In this document: piece after piece, positions 1-8,782 of the stretch | How positions within the stretch are numbered: the first letter of the stretch is position 1 | Layout: each line of letters begins with the position of its first letter | NCBI GenBank assembly: GCA_003452695.1 | Contig: DMNP01000188.1 | Location: 27,803 to 54,396, forward strand | Source: Eggerthellaceae bacterium | Lineage (GTDB): Bacteria; Actinomycetota; Coriobacteriia; Coriobacteriales; Eggerthellaceae | Length of the DNA stretch: 26,594 nt | Direction of reading: 5' to 3' | Program-made: the position numbers and the translations under genes | The notes under the pieces: model-generated | What the model was told of the DNA's origin: nothing | Database searches by the model: none | Seen by the model: the letters and a program-made list of their open reading frames with translations, nothing else

Positions 1-37
1 CCTCTCCCCGTCCCCGCCTCTGGCCGGGCCGTGAAAA

Positions 38-56
38 GTAACGATTCATGCGTTAC
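38..56 (-). terminator. weak intrinsic terminator candidate after the giant surface protein gene
   Basis: Read on the minus strand, GTAACG pairs with CGTTAC across a 7-nt loop and is followed by CTTTT. It lies about 85 bases beyond the stop codon at 142. The stem is only 6 bp and the U-tract is short, so this is a weak call. No better stem-loop with a T-run is visible in 1-141. Confidence 0.3.
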
Positions 57-141
57 AAGTCATGGCTCCGCCAGGGCCACGGGCCCGCGAAACCCCTCGC
101 TTCTTCCCCCGTCCGAAACGCGCTCGAGGCCTTGCCCCCCG

Positions 142-3100
142 TTACCCCAGGTTGGATGAGGCGGCGGTGAAGTCGGCGGCGGGGGCGCCGCCCTGGGCGG
201 CACCCTCCGCGTAGGCCCTGGCCTTCAGGTGGTAGTTGTAGAAGGCGCGGTTGAGGTCCACCTGCGATTCCTTGGAGACGGCCAGGCCCATGTAGTCGAC
301 GGGCGAGACCGTGAAGGTGTAGGTGCCCTTGTTGGGGTCGGTGAGCGCGATGGTCCTCGGCTCGTCGAGGTCCTTGGCGGCGATGCCCGCGACGACCACC
401 TTCATCTTGCCGTTCTCGAAGGAGGCGATGGCGGCCGGCTGGCCGTCGACCGTGGCGCTGTAGCCCTCGGCGCTCGTGGCCTCGGGACACTTGAAGCGGG
501 TGACGAGCTGGGTCTTTGCGGTGGTCACCAGAGACAGGGTGACGCCGTCGACGGCCTCGCTCCTGTCGACCTTTTCCGCGCCATAGCCCGGGACTTCTAT
601 CCTGGCGTTCTCGAAGTAGTCGTGGCCGCCGTTTACGAGCTTGTCCGTGTTGTACTTGAAGGCCTCCTGGGCGTAGCGGCCGTAATCGAGGGTGGCCTTG
701 CAGAGGTCCACATGCTCGGCGCTGTACGTGCCCGCCTCCGCCTTGATGACCGCGTCGCAGTAGCTCTTGACCGAGTACGTGTCGTCCTTGATCACCTCGC
801 TGTTGTGCTTGACGACGACGCGGACCTCGTCGCCTATCTCCTTGGCGGCGCGGCTGGCGATGACGTAGCGGTTGCTGCGCTTGCTCGCGGGCTCGACGAC
901 CGTCCAGCCCTCGGAGCCCTCGTCGCCCGTGCCGTAGGCGACCTCGTAGGTGCTCGGGTCGTCCTTGAGGTCCCTCATGTAGAAGTTGATGTCGATGCTG
1001 TCCTGCAGCGACAGCGAGTAGGTGAACTCGGCCCACTTGAAGGCGCCGACCGTGAAGTCGGCGGTGGCGCTGCCGGCCTCGTAGTCGTCCGTGCCCGCGA
1101 CGGTGGCGCGCACCGTGTATTCGCCGGGGTCGGTCGGGACGTCCTGCGAGTAGGCACTGTCGTCGGCGCCCTTGGGCTTGTACTGGAACGTCGCCGTGTC
1201 CGCGCCGAAGTCCGCCGTGACGGCCGGGGCGTTCGGCTCCTCGCCTGCCGCCCAGCCCTCGATGCTCACGCCGACCTTGTTCGCAGCCTTGCCCACCGTG
1301 ACCGCGAAGCTGCCGGCGACGTCCTCGTGGTTGGGGGCGCTGGCCCTGAAGTAGACCGTGCCGCCGTCGGCGACGTCGGTGAAGGCGGGCATAGCGCCGT
1401 ACTCGCCGTCCTCGGTCCTGCTGTAGGCGAAGGCCACCTCCTGGCCCCCCGCCGCCGTGGCCGACGCGGCGGGCTGCGGCGTCTGCGCCTGGCCGGTGTA
1501 GGTGAGCTCGACGTCGCCCACCGAGACGTCCTTCAGCTGCGCCTTGGCAATCTGGAATTCCAGCACCTTGAACATGTCGTCGCTGTCCGCCCACTTGCAG
1601 TTGGCGAAGTCGGTGAGTATCAGCACGACGTCGTAGCCGCCCACGTCCGTGCCGCCCTTGTTCAGCGCCACGCGGTAGGACGCGCTGTCGGGCACGTCGG
1701 CGGTCAGCGCCTCGCCGGTGTAGGTCTTGCTGGCGATCTCGGGCGCGGCCACTTCGGCCTTGGCCACCGTCACAGCAACGTCGACGCCGGTCACGGGGTT
1801 GTACTTGCCGGTATCATCGGGCGTGAAGTTCGCCTTGAAGGTATGCTCCCCGGCGGCGCCGACGCTCGTGGCGCCGTCGTCCGCCCACGTCCAGGTTCCC
1901 GGCGTGTTACCCTCCGGGTTGGAAAGCCTCACGTCGGCGAGCGTCTGGCCGTAGGTCGCCTTCAGGCCGGCGGGCGGCGTCGCGACGGGGTCTTCCTTGG
2001 GAATGGCCTTAAGGGTGTAGACCACCCTGGTCGTGCCTTCCATGCTCTCTACGGACCTGTTGATCGTCGCCACCGAGGTGACGTCCGGCATGGTGGCCCA
2101 GAAGGCCGGGCGCAGGTAGGCGCCCTGGCTCGGGGTCCTCTTGCCCGCGGAGCCGTCGGCGGTCACGTATCCGGCCGCCTCGCTGCCTTGGATGGCCGAG
2201 CGCAGCCACCAGTAGGAGGCTTCGTCCACACCGCCTTCGCCATAGAGTTTCGCGAACCGCTCGGTCTTCTGCTTCATGAACTCGAGGGCCTCCTCGCCGG
2301 AAAGGAAGAAGACCGCATCCTGCTCGGTGAGGATGTTGCTGCTCTCGGCGGTTGAGAACGCGCCACCGGACGCCTGGCCATCGGGCACGGAGTACGCTTT
2401 GTCCGACACGTTGCCGGGAACGTTGTTCAGCACAAGCCCCGGTACCTGGCCCAGGATGTCTTCGCCGAACGCGGCAGCCCAACCCTGCGCGGCGCTGCCT
2501 TGCCACGCGTTGCCCGCACCGCCGAAGCTGACCCTGCCGACGGAGTCCGATCCCTTGCCGCCCGACCACAGGTACTCGGACGCGAGCAGCATCCTGCCGT
2601 CCTCCACCTTGAGCACGCGGAACATCGGGTTGCCGCCGTAGGCCTTGCCCGCGGCAGCGGATGCCGACAGGTCCACGCCCACGGCGCGGATCTCGTCGCC
2701 TGTGCGGATCGTGAAGCCGGTCTCGGGGACATCGTAGGCGGCGACGGTCAAATCGGATTCAGCTGCCTGAATGGCCGCCTTCTTCGCCGCGATCTCCGCA
2801 AGAACGGCCTTGGTCTCGGCGAGGGTTTGCAGCTGGTGGTCTTCGGCGATGCATTCGTTGCCTGCGGCCACCGCCTCGGTCACCGCCTGCTTGCTTTCAT
2901 TCGTGTAGCCCTCGGCGACGTAGTCGCGGGTGGCCTCGGCTGAATCAATAGTCTTCTGGAGGTCGGCCTTGTCATCGGCCACTGCCTCTTCGAAGCTCTT
3001 GATGGTCTTGGGGCTGGTGTTGTCGAACACAATTACATGGTCGAGCTTCAGGTTGACAGCCGGCCTTGCACCAAAACTCATAGTGGCGATGCTCTCGGTT

Positions 3101-6100
3101 ATTATGCCCCCGTTTCCGCCAACGCGTTCATTCCCTGGACGGAGCCACCATTGGTCGGGGTTCGAGATCGTCGGGATCATCTTGCTTGCGGTGCTCGACT
3201 GGTTGTACTTGGCATATTCTGCCTGCGAAAGCAGGAATACCTTATCGGTTGCGCTGCTGCCCGTGCCGTCGATGCCATCGCTTGCTACAACGCCCAAGAC
3301 TGCGGTTTTAGCGTTGTCGTTTATCTTGGTTGTATAAAAGTTCGAACACCAGCTCGCGCTGTCGTAGTACGTTGTGGTTCCCTGGCTGCCCTTGGCAAGA
3401 AGGAGCATGCCTGGAGCGGTCTTCCCGCCAGCTGCAAACGCCTCCTGCGTTAGGTAGCCATTCGTGCGAGTTGGAGCCAGAATAATCCATTCGATCCCTG
3501 AGAACTTCACGGTCTCATAGTCGTCAATGGCAAGCTCGACCGCATCCGATGCGCCAGGCACAACACCCGCCTTGCCGTCCGCGTCCACGGTCCAGCCTTC
3601 GCCGAGCAGGTTCTTCAGCACTTCGCCCGTCTCGTTGGTCTGCGTGCCCTGCTCGGTGCCGTAGGCCGTGCGGTAGTAGCAGTTTTCGATTGCGATGTTG
3701 TTGGCATCATGCACGCGCGAGAAGGTCCCGCATCCGCTGAAGGCGCCGCTTCCATCCTTGGCCGTATCGAACGTACCCGCGTTCAAGCAGTTCGTAAACG
3801 AGGCTGTCCTTACCCCAGGCCAGCCCAGCAGACCGCCGCAGTTGGCGGTCGTCTCGCCTGTGATGCTGCCGTCGAACAGGCAGTCGACGAACACCGTGTG
3901 GCATCCTTCAGTGTCCGCTTGCGCGACCAGGCCGCCATGGGTGCCGTCCCCGCTGGCAGTGCTCTGGATTGTCACCTTGCTGCGACACGAGATAAACGAT
4001 GAACTCCCGTGTGAGCGCGCCACGATGCCGCCTGCAAACTGAGCCGAGGTCTGTATGGTGCCAGCAACCGTGAGGTTGATAATCTTCGCACCCTCAACAT
4101 GACGGAACGGCGCGACATATGCTTCGGTGGCCACGCGGTTAAAGGTAAGTGTGTGGCCGTTGCCGTTGAAGATGCCCTTGAAGCTGTTGCCATTCGCTCC
4201 CACCATTCTTGTTACGGCGATGTCGGCGTCCAGACGAATTACCTTCCCATCGAAAGAGATACCGTCATCCACAAACTGCGCAAACGTATCCCATTCCTCC
4301 ACGCTCGATATCACATAGGGCTCGTTTACACCATCACCAGTAAGCTGAGTCGAAGACCTGCGCACCGGGATAACGTCCTCGCCCTCCACGGTGCTGACCA
4401 TCCAGCCATCGCCGAGCAGGTTCTTTAGCGCCTCTCCTGTCTCGCCGGTCTGCGTGCCTTGGGCCGTGCCGTAGGCGGTGTGGTAGTAGCTGTTGTTTGT
4501 ATAGCATTGCGTTTGGTTACCCCGACGCGAGAATGTTGCGCAGCCATCCGTGGCGGTATTAAACGTTCCGGCATTAAGGCAATTGGTGCAGGTAACGTGG
4601 CTGCCATTATTGATAAAGTTTTGAGCACCGTTCCAACCCACGAAGCCACCGCAATTGGTAGTTTGCTCGCCCTCGATCCTTCCGTCGAACAGGCAGTCGG
4701 CGAACTGCGTTTTCGCACCCCAATCGTACGTCTGGGCCACAAAGCCGCCGTGCGTTCCGTCGCCGATAACGGAGCTCTTGATGGTGATGTTGCTGTGGCA
4801 TGAGGTGAAACTTGAGATTCCCTGAGTATGTCCTACAAAGCCCGCCGCGTACTTCTTCGACGTCTCGATGGTCCCGTCTACCTTGAGATCGCGGAACTTC
4901 GCACCCTCGATGAAGCGGAACGGCGCGGCATACTCGTCGCTCGTGCTGCAGTTGAAGGTGAGCGTGTGGCCGCCGCCGTCAAAGATGCCCTGGAACCTGT
5001 GGTCGCTCCTTCCCGCCATCGTCGACACGGTAATGTCGTCTGTCAGCTGGACCACCATGCCGCTGAACGTGGTGCCATTGCTCACCTTCCAGGCGAACTC
5101 GTTCCATTCATCCGTGTTCGATATGGTATACGTCAGGCCGTCCACGCCCGTGCTTGCAGGCGCCGCCACGTTTACCGTCACGCAGGCAGGAGCGGAATCG
5201 TTATAGTTTTCGTCACCCTCCACCTTGTACCAAACGTAGTAGGTGCCGAAGTCGGTTGTTGTTGGGATGCTCTCGCTGTAGGCGGAATCTGCAGGTGCGT
5301 TGTTCGCATTCCCGCCAAGCGCAAAGCGCGTCGTGCCGCTCGCCGCTTCCAGACCATCTGCGGTTACGAGTGGACGAGCAGTACGGTCGGCAGTCCAGCT
5401 GTTGGCTCGCACCACAGGGAGCACGGCACTGGCCTTGACAATGGTCACGGTAACTTCTTGGGTCGCCGCTTCGCTCGTGTCGGTCTCCGCTGCCGTCACG
5501 ACAATGTAGGCCTTACCGTCTGCGGGGACCTTCTTGACCGTGAGCGCACCGGTAGTGGCGTCCACAGCTATATAGTCCTCGCTGCCAGCCTTCACAGCGT
5601 AGCTGATTGCGCCGCTACCCTCTGCAGGAGAAGTTACTTTAGCGGTTGCAGCCTTGTCGGTATCGCCATAGGCAACCTCCACATCGGCAGCCTCGATGGT
5701 CTGCTTGTCCCTATCTGCCACGTTCACCGTGATGGTGGCGCCCTCCAGCGCCTTATAGTTGTCGTCTTCCGCAACCGTGACGGTGACCGTCACGGTACCC
5801 TCGGTGTTGCCAGTGGTCAGCACACCTTCGTCGCTGATCGTGCAGCCGAGGCTCTCGCCATCGATTGCATAGCTCACGGCGCCGGTCGCGCCGCCCAGCG
5901 AAACGTTGTCAGCCAGGTCGACGGTCTTGCCGCCCTTGGTGACACGCACCGTGCTTTCGACGCTCGTGGGATTGTCCGCCTTTTCGATGGTGTACACCAC
6001 GTAGGCAGTGGAAGTTTCGTCGTTTGGAATGATGCTGATCGCGGCCAGGTACATACCCGCGGCGGTAGGCGCGGCAGGCAGCTTGCTGCTCAATTGCCCC

Positions 6101-8154
6101 TCGTCGTAGTTGAGCACCTTGTAATAGTCTACCGTCGCATTACCTCGGATGTTGCCCTCGTCGGTGATGACCGCATCCGCGCTTATGCCCTCGCCGGTCT
6201 GCCCGTAGGTAGTTAACGTCGGAGCGTCGATGGTCAGCGTGGTCGTGCAGTTCGGCAGCTTGCACTTGTGGTCAGCGTTCTTGCACGTTGCCGTGATGGT
6301 GTTGCCGCTGGCAGAATAGGCCAGATCGTGTTTGTGCGCGGTAAACGTCTTTGTTTCGGGATCGTAATTGACAGCCGTCAGGTCCAACTGCAGTGCGGGA
6401 CGGACACCGCAATTGGCAGATACGAGTTTACCATCCGTAATATACCAATTCCCTACACCATTGATATAACCGAAGTACATACGGTTAAAGTCGCTTCCTG
6501 TGCGTGTCCACCACTCCCCAAATCCCAGTTTGCCCACTTCATCTGGCATGATATACCTCCATGGACTGCTGCCTGGTACGACGCAATCGTCCTTACTCAG
6601 AAGGTACAGCTTGCCGTATTCGGTATCCTTGAGTGCAAAAGCGACATCCTTGAACTCGCCCGTCTTAGTGACTTCGTCGAAATATGCCTTGATCTCCGAG
6701 GAAGCGTAGTCGGCACTTGCGTCATCGTAGCGGCGTTCGCCAAAGCTGTTGTCCGCAGAAAAGAGCGTCACGCTCTTTTTCTCTGGGTCTGAGGATTCGT
6801 CCTTTATGATGACCCACTTGCGCCCGTTGAAGTTAACTATTTGGTCGCGTACATCTATACCGTCGTCATCTGCGGGGATAAGGTTCTTGTACGTATTGGG
6901 AGCAAAGGTTTTCGTATCGGCCACATACGTCACCGCCGACATGTCCAACTGCACGGCGGGGCGGATGCCATACGAGTTCGTAACAGAGCCCGATTCCATA
7001 GAGCCAACGGAATTGACCCCGTCGATGGTGCCCCATGCATATATTGCTTGGCCACTAGACGCACCCGTGCGCAGCCACCACTCCCCCTTCGAGCAATTTC
7101 CACCTGTGAAGTCTGCTTTCATGACACTCGTCGGGACATTCTGGAGTTCATCATTACTCAAAAGATACAACTTGCCGTTGGGCGTATCTTTCATAACCGA
7201 TGCGACGTTCTGGAACTCATCATGCTGGGTGAGCAGACCGTCAAGATATGTTTTTATGTCAGAACTTGCATAATCGTTGCTCGAATCGCTGAATTTCGAT
7301 ACACCGAAACTCGTATCCGCCGACAGCAACGTGACGGTTCCCTCCGTAGGGCTTGTGAGGTTGTCGTCGATGACATACCACTTGCGCCCGTTGAAGTTCA
7401 CCTGCTTGTCGGGCAGCTGTTCTGCCCTATCGTTGTTCGTCGGGAAGATATTCGGGTACTGCTTGAGCCCAAACGTATTCGTTCTGGGGTCGAAGACGAC
7501 GCATTTAAGATCCAGCTGCAATGCGGGGCGGATGCCAAATTCATACAGTGCATCGAGGCCAGGATAATCACCTGTCGTTAGTCTGTTGACTTCGCCATAA
7601 GAGCCGCCTACGAAAGACACCGTTTTGCCATCCGTGCCGGGCGAGCGGAGCCACCACGGACCATAAACGTAGTAACCGATATTCACCCATGATGTTCTGA
7701 AGTATAACGCGCGTATACTTTTTGGAACCGCGTTAGCCTCATCGATGCTTAATAGATACAGTTTGCCGTAGTCGGTATCCTTAAGAGCATAAGCGACGTT
7801 TTTGAACTCACCCGAATCGACAAGGCCTTGGAGATACGCCTTCGCCCACGACGTGTTGTAGTCGGTCGCCCCTTCATCACCCCACCTCCTCCTGCCGAAA
7901 CTCGTATCGGCTGCAAGCAGCGTCACGGAGCCTTCCTTGGCGCTTGTAGAGTGATCTTCTATGATGTGCCACTTGTGGCCGTTGAAGGTTACCTGCTTGC
8001 TCCCCAGGTCGTCGCCTTCCCTCGGGATAAGGTTGGTGTACACGTCTGTTGCGGCGTGCGCCTGCGGCGCCACCCACAACGACGACGCAACAAGCACCGC
8101 TACAATTGCCACTATGACAGAGATGGCCTTGGTGGAAACAGACTTCGCGCTCAT
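142..8154 (-). CDS. giant secreted modular surface protein with DUF6273-type and GLUG-like repeats
   Basis: This 2,670-residue protein is exported: residues 1-34 form a signal peptide with a long hydrophobic core and an A-H-A cleavage site. Three DUF6273-type modules follow (about 41-232, 233-420, 421-606). Each has an FNGxKW start, KLYLLS, a WWLR/WWTR motif and an xRPAxQLD end. A Cys-rich strip (624-636) and Ig/MBG-like beta domains (about 640-1000) come next. Two GLUG-like beta-helix modules (about 1004-1266 and 1270-1535) are followed by a fourth DUF6273-type module (about 1545-1705), a helical FIVAR-like stretch (about 1718-1800) and a divergent fifth module (about 1805-2025). More Ig-like domains (about 2050-2370) lead to a C-terminal domain (about 2370-2650) resembling the ends of other Coriobacteriia surface proteins. 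No LPXTG, CWB2 repeat or C-terminal membrane anchor is visible. The ATG is supported by GAAAGGGG six bases upstream. The role is unknown; adhesion or surface display is inference. Confidence 0.85.
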   Translation of the reverse strand: MSAKSVSTKAISVIVAIVAVLVASSLWVAPQAHAATDVYTNLIPREGDDLGSKQVTFNGHKWHIIEDHSTSAKEGSVTLLAADTSFGRRRWGDEGATDYNTSWAKAYLQGLVDSGEFKNVAYALKDTDYGKLYLLSIDEANAVPKSIRALYFRTSWVNIGYYVYGPWWLRSPGTDGKTVSFVGGSYGEVNRLTTGDYPGLDALYEFGIRPALQLDLKCVVFDPRTNTFGLKQYPNIFPTNNDRAEQLPDKQVNFNGRKWYVIDDNLTSPTEGTVTLLSADTSFGVSKFSDSSNDYASSDIKTYLDGLLTQHDEFQNVASVMKDTPNGKLYLLSNDELQNVPTSVMKADFTGGNCSKGEWWLRTGASSGQAIYAWGTIDGVNSVGSMESGSVTNSYGIRPAVQLDMSAVTYVADTKTFAPNTYKNLIPADDDGIDVRDQIVNFNGRKWVIIKDESSDPEKKSVTLFSADNSFGERRYDDASADYASSEIKAYFDEVTKTGEFKDVAFALKDTEYGKLYLLSKDDCVVPGSSPWRYIMPDEVGKLGFGEWWTRTGSDFNRMYFGYINGVGNWYITDGKLVSANCGVRPALQLDLTAVNYDPETKTFTAHKHDLAYSASGNTITATCKNADHKCKLPNCTTTLTIDAPTLTTYGQTGEGISADAVITDEGNIRGNATVDYYKVLNYDEGQLSSKLPAAPTAAGMYLAAISIIPNDETSTAYVVYTIEKADNPTSVESTVRVTKGGKTVDLADNVSLGGATGAVSYAIDGESLGCTISDEGVLTTGNTEGTVTVTVTVAEDDNYKALEGATITVNVADRDKQTIEAADVEVAYGDTDKAATAKVTSPAEGSGAISYAVKAGSEDYIAVDATTGALTVKKVPADGKAYIVVTAAETDTSEAATQEVTVTIVKASAVLPVVRANSWTADRTARPLVTADGLEAASGTTRFALGGNANNAPADSAYSESIPTTTDFGTYYVWYKVEGDENYNDSAPACVTVNVAAPASTGVDGLTYTISNTDEWNEFAWKVSNGTTFSGMVVQLTDDITVSTMAGRSDHRFQGIFDGGGHTLTFNCSTSDEYAAPFRFIEGAKFRDLKVDGTIETSKKYAAGFVGHTQGISSFTSCHSNITIKSSVIGDGTHGGFVAQTYDWGAKTQFADCLFDGRIEGEQTTNCGGFVGWNGAQNFINNGSHVTCTNCLNAGTFNTATDGCATFSRRGNQTQCYTNNSYYHTAYGTAQGTQTGETGEALKNLLGDGWMVSTVEGEDVIPVRRSSTQLTGDGVNEPYVISSVEEWDTFAQFVDDGISFDGKVIRLDADIAVTRMVGANGNSFKGIFNGNGHTLTFNRVATEAYVAPFRHVEGAKIINLTVAGTIQTSAQFAGGIVARSHGSSSFISCRSKVTIQSTASGDGTHGGLVAQADTEGCHTVFVDCLFDGSITGETTANCGGLLGWPGVRTASFTNCLNAGTFDTAKDGSGAFSGCGTFSRVHDANNIAIENCYYRTAYGTEQGTQTNETGEVLKNLLGEGWTVDADGKAGVVPGASDAVELAIDDYETVKFSGIEWIILAPTRTNGYLTQEAFAAGGKTAPGMLLLAKGSQGTTTYYDSASWCSNFYTTKINDNAKTAVLGVVASDGIDGTGSSATDKVFLLSQAEYAKYNQSSTASKMIPTISNPDQWWLRPGNERVGGNGGIITESIATMSFGARPAVNLKLDHVIVFDNTSPKTIKSFEEAVADDKADLQKTIDSAEATRDYVAEGYTNESKQAVTEAVAAGNECIAEDHQLQTLAETKAVLAEIAAKKAAIQAAESDLTVAAYDVPETGFTIRTGDEIRAVGVDLSASAAAGKAYGGNPMFRVLKVEDGRMLLASEYLWSGGKGSDSVGRVSFGGAGNAWQGSAAQGWAAAFGEDILGQVPGLVLNNVPGNVSDKAYSVPDGQASGGAFSTAESSNILTEQDAVFFLSGEEALEFMKQKTERFAKLYGEGGVDEASYWWLRSAIQGSEAAGYVTADGSAGKRTPSQGAYLRPAFWATMPDVTSVATINRSVESMEGTTRVVYTLKAIPKEDPVATPPAGLKATYGQTLADVRLSNPEGNTPGTWTWADDGATSVGAAGEHTFKANFTPDDTGKYNPVTGVDVAVTVAKAEVAAPEIASKTYTGEALTADVPDSASYRVALNKGGTDVGGYDVVLILTDFANCKWADSDDMFKVLEFQIAKAQLKDVSVGDVELTYTGQAQTPQPAASATAAGGQEVAFAYSRTEDGEYGAMPAFTDVADGGTVYFRASAPNHEDVAGSFAVTVGKAANKVGVSIEGWAAGEEPNAPAVTADFGADTATFQYKPKGADDSAYSQDVPTDPGEYTVRATVAGTDDYEAGSATADFTVGAFKWAEFTYSLSLQDSIDINFYMRDLKDDPSTYEVAYGTGDEGSEGWTVVEPASKRSNRYVIASRAAKEIGDEVRVVVKHNSEVIKDDTYSVKSYCDAVIKAEAGTYSAEHVDLCKATLDYGRYAQEAFKYNTDKLVNGGHDYFENARIEVPGYGAEKVDRSEAVDGVTLSLVTTAKTQLVTRFKCPEATSAEGYSATVDGQPAAIASFENGKMKVVVAGIAAKDLDEPRTIALTDPNKGTYTFTVSPVDYMGLAVSKESQVDLNRAFYNYHLKARAYAEGAAQGGAPAADFTAASSNLG
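3550..5145 (-). repeat. two tandem GLUG-like modules inside the giant protein gene
   Basis: Two units of about 265 codons (4357-5145 and 3550-4347) share EW-x-F/T near the start, FxGIFxGxGHTLTFN, EGAK, GDGTHGG, DCLFDG, TNCLNAGTF and an end motif GTQT-x-ETGE-x-LKNLLG. The DNA also remains similar, for example around 3600-3680 versus 4413-4494, so this duplication looks younger than that of the DUF6273-type modules. Confidence 0.75.
6337..8034 (-). repeat. three tandem DUF6273-type modules inside the giant protein gene
   Basis: Three consecutive coding units of about 186-192 codons (7459-8034, 6895-7458, 6337-6894) encode the same order of motifs: NLIP or a variant, FNGxKW, SADxSFG, KLYLLS, WWLR or WWTR, and RPAxQLD. 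They are related at protein level but have diverged, which suggests old duplication rather than recent copying. Confidence 0.75.
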
Positions 8155-8279
8155 GGCGAACCCCTTTCACTCCTATACGTCAACAGGTATGCACTTACGT
8201 TAAAGACAGAGCCGTTCTGACAGGTTTCAGACGGTGTGGACGCACGCTGCGCACAGTGTGTGTCTTGTCCGCCAAGCTA

Positions 8280-8308
8280 TTTATACGCGCCCGAACGGCG
8301 AAGTGCAA
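8280..8308 (-). promoter_or_regulatory. candidate sigma-70-type promoter of the giant surface protein gene
   Basis: On the minus strand TTGCAC (8308-8303) and TATAAA (8285-8280) are separated by exactly 17 bases. The -10 matches consensus at 5 of 6 positions, the -35 at only 3 of 6. Transcription from here would leave a leader of about 115-120 nt before the ATG at 8154. Confidence 0.45.
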
Positions 8309-8312
8309 GGGA

Positions 8313-8329
8313 GGTTCCAGAATGGAACC
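8313..8329. promoter_or_regulatory. perfect palindrome next to the -35, operator candidate
   Basis: GGTTCCA, a 3-base spacer GAA and TGGAACC form a perfect inverted repeat. It starts 5 bases beyond the -35 of the giant gene promoter, a position suited to an activator or repressor dimer. No T-run follows on either strand, so a terminator is unlikely. Confidence 0.4.
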
Positions 8330-8398
8330 CCCTGGCTCTTACCTGCGTGACGAAGACCCGCAGCCAAACCTGCTGTTTGCTCGATTTTTTTCGAAATC

Positions 8399-8423
8399 TG
8401 GCTGAGAACGGCAATATGTTGAG
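8399..8423 (+). repeat. 25-bp element copy 1 (TGGC-N2-AGA-N5-AATATGTTGAG)
   Basis: The first of three copies of a spaced motif in this intergenic region. TGGC lies at 8399-8402, AGA at 8405-8407 and AATATGTTGAG at 8413-8423. The 14-base offset between the TGGC and AATATG starts is the same in all copies. Confidence 0.7.
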
Positions 8424-8449
8424 GTTTTTTTTCGCGATGGACGGCGGTT

Positions 8450-8474
8450 TGGCACAGATAAAGAATATGTTGAG
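8450..8474 (+). repeat. 25-bp element copy 2
   Basis: Second copy, same orientation, starting 51 bp after copy 1. TGGC is at 8450-8453, AGA at 8456-8458 and AATATGTTGAG at 8464-8474. The variable positions differ from copy 1, so the conserved bases look selected rather than freshly duplicated. Confidence 0.7.
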
Positions 8475-8511
8475 CTTCTAGATGATAAATGGTCACTTTT
8501 GATGAATGCGC

Positions 8512-8536
8512 CTCAACATATTCGCAATCTCTGCCA
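8512..8536 (-). repeat. 25-bp element copy 3, inverted
   Basis: Third copy on the opposite strand: CTCAACATATT at 8512-8522 and GCCA at 8533-8536. It keeps the 14-base offset and the internal AGA. Copies 2 and 3 face each other across 37 bp. Confidence 0.7.
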
Positions 8537-8570
8537 AAAGAGCATTTTTTCTTGCAAGAGGCTTGGGCGC

Positions 8571-8630
8571 GAGGGGCTCGTGGCGGGTCTTCCCGCGTGC
8601 GAGGGGCTCGTGGCGGGTCTTCCCGCGTGC
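8571..8630 (+). repeat. perfect 30-bp tandem duplication
   Basis: The unit at 8571-8600, which begins GAGGGGCTCG and ends TCCCGCGTGC, is repeated exactly at 8601-8630. The exact identity points to a recent duplication. It lies in non-coding sequence. Confidence 0.9.
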
Positions 8631-8766
8631 GACAGCCTCTTTGCCGCAGGGCCTTGGGGTTGTCGCACGCCATCCGGCGCGACGGGGAACGGGTTTGTCG
8701 GCAGAGGGGCCGGGGCGGTCCCTGCGGAGAGAGGGCCCCTGCTCGGGGCCTTCTCGCGGATGCGGC

Positions 8767-8782
8767 AAAAGGCCGGGCCTTT
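8767..8782 (-). terminator. intrinsic terminator of the CWB2 relic
   Basis: Read on the minus strand, AAAGGCC and GGCCTTTT form a stem that starts 2 bases after the relic's TGA and ends in TTTT. A terminator retained directly behind the stop supports the view that the relic is the true 3' end of a former gene. Confidence 0.55.

Noticed and set aside
229..2355. 708-codon open frame on the plus strand
   Set aside because: It lies antisense to the giant surface protein gene. The translation is repetitive Val/Gly/Arg/Ala-rich sequence without domains, typical of the mirror frame of GC-rich codons.
4828..6216. 462-codon open frame on the plus strand
   Set aside because: It is antisense to the giant gene, has no motif or ribosome binding site, and its composition follows the opposite strand.
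8380..8432. Terminators at the two T-runs (8385-8391 and 8425-8432)
   Set aside because: Only a 5-bp AT-rich stem precedes the first and none precedes the second, and no gene ends nearby on that strand.
8399..8536. CRISPR array
   Set aside because: There are only three repeat copies, one inverted, with unequal spacing and degenerate internal positions; no cas gene is present.
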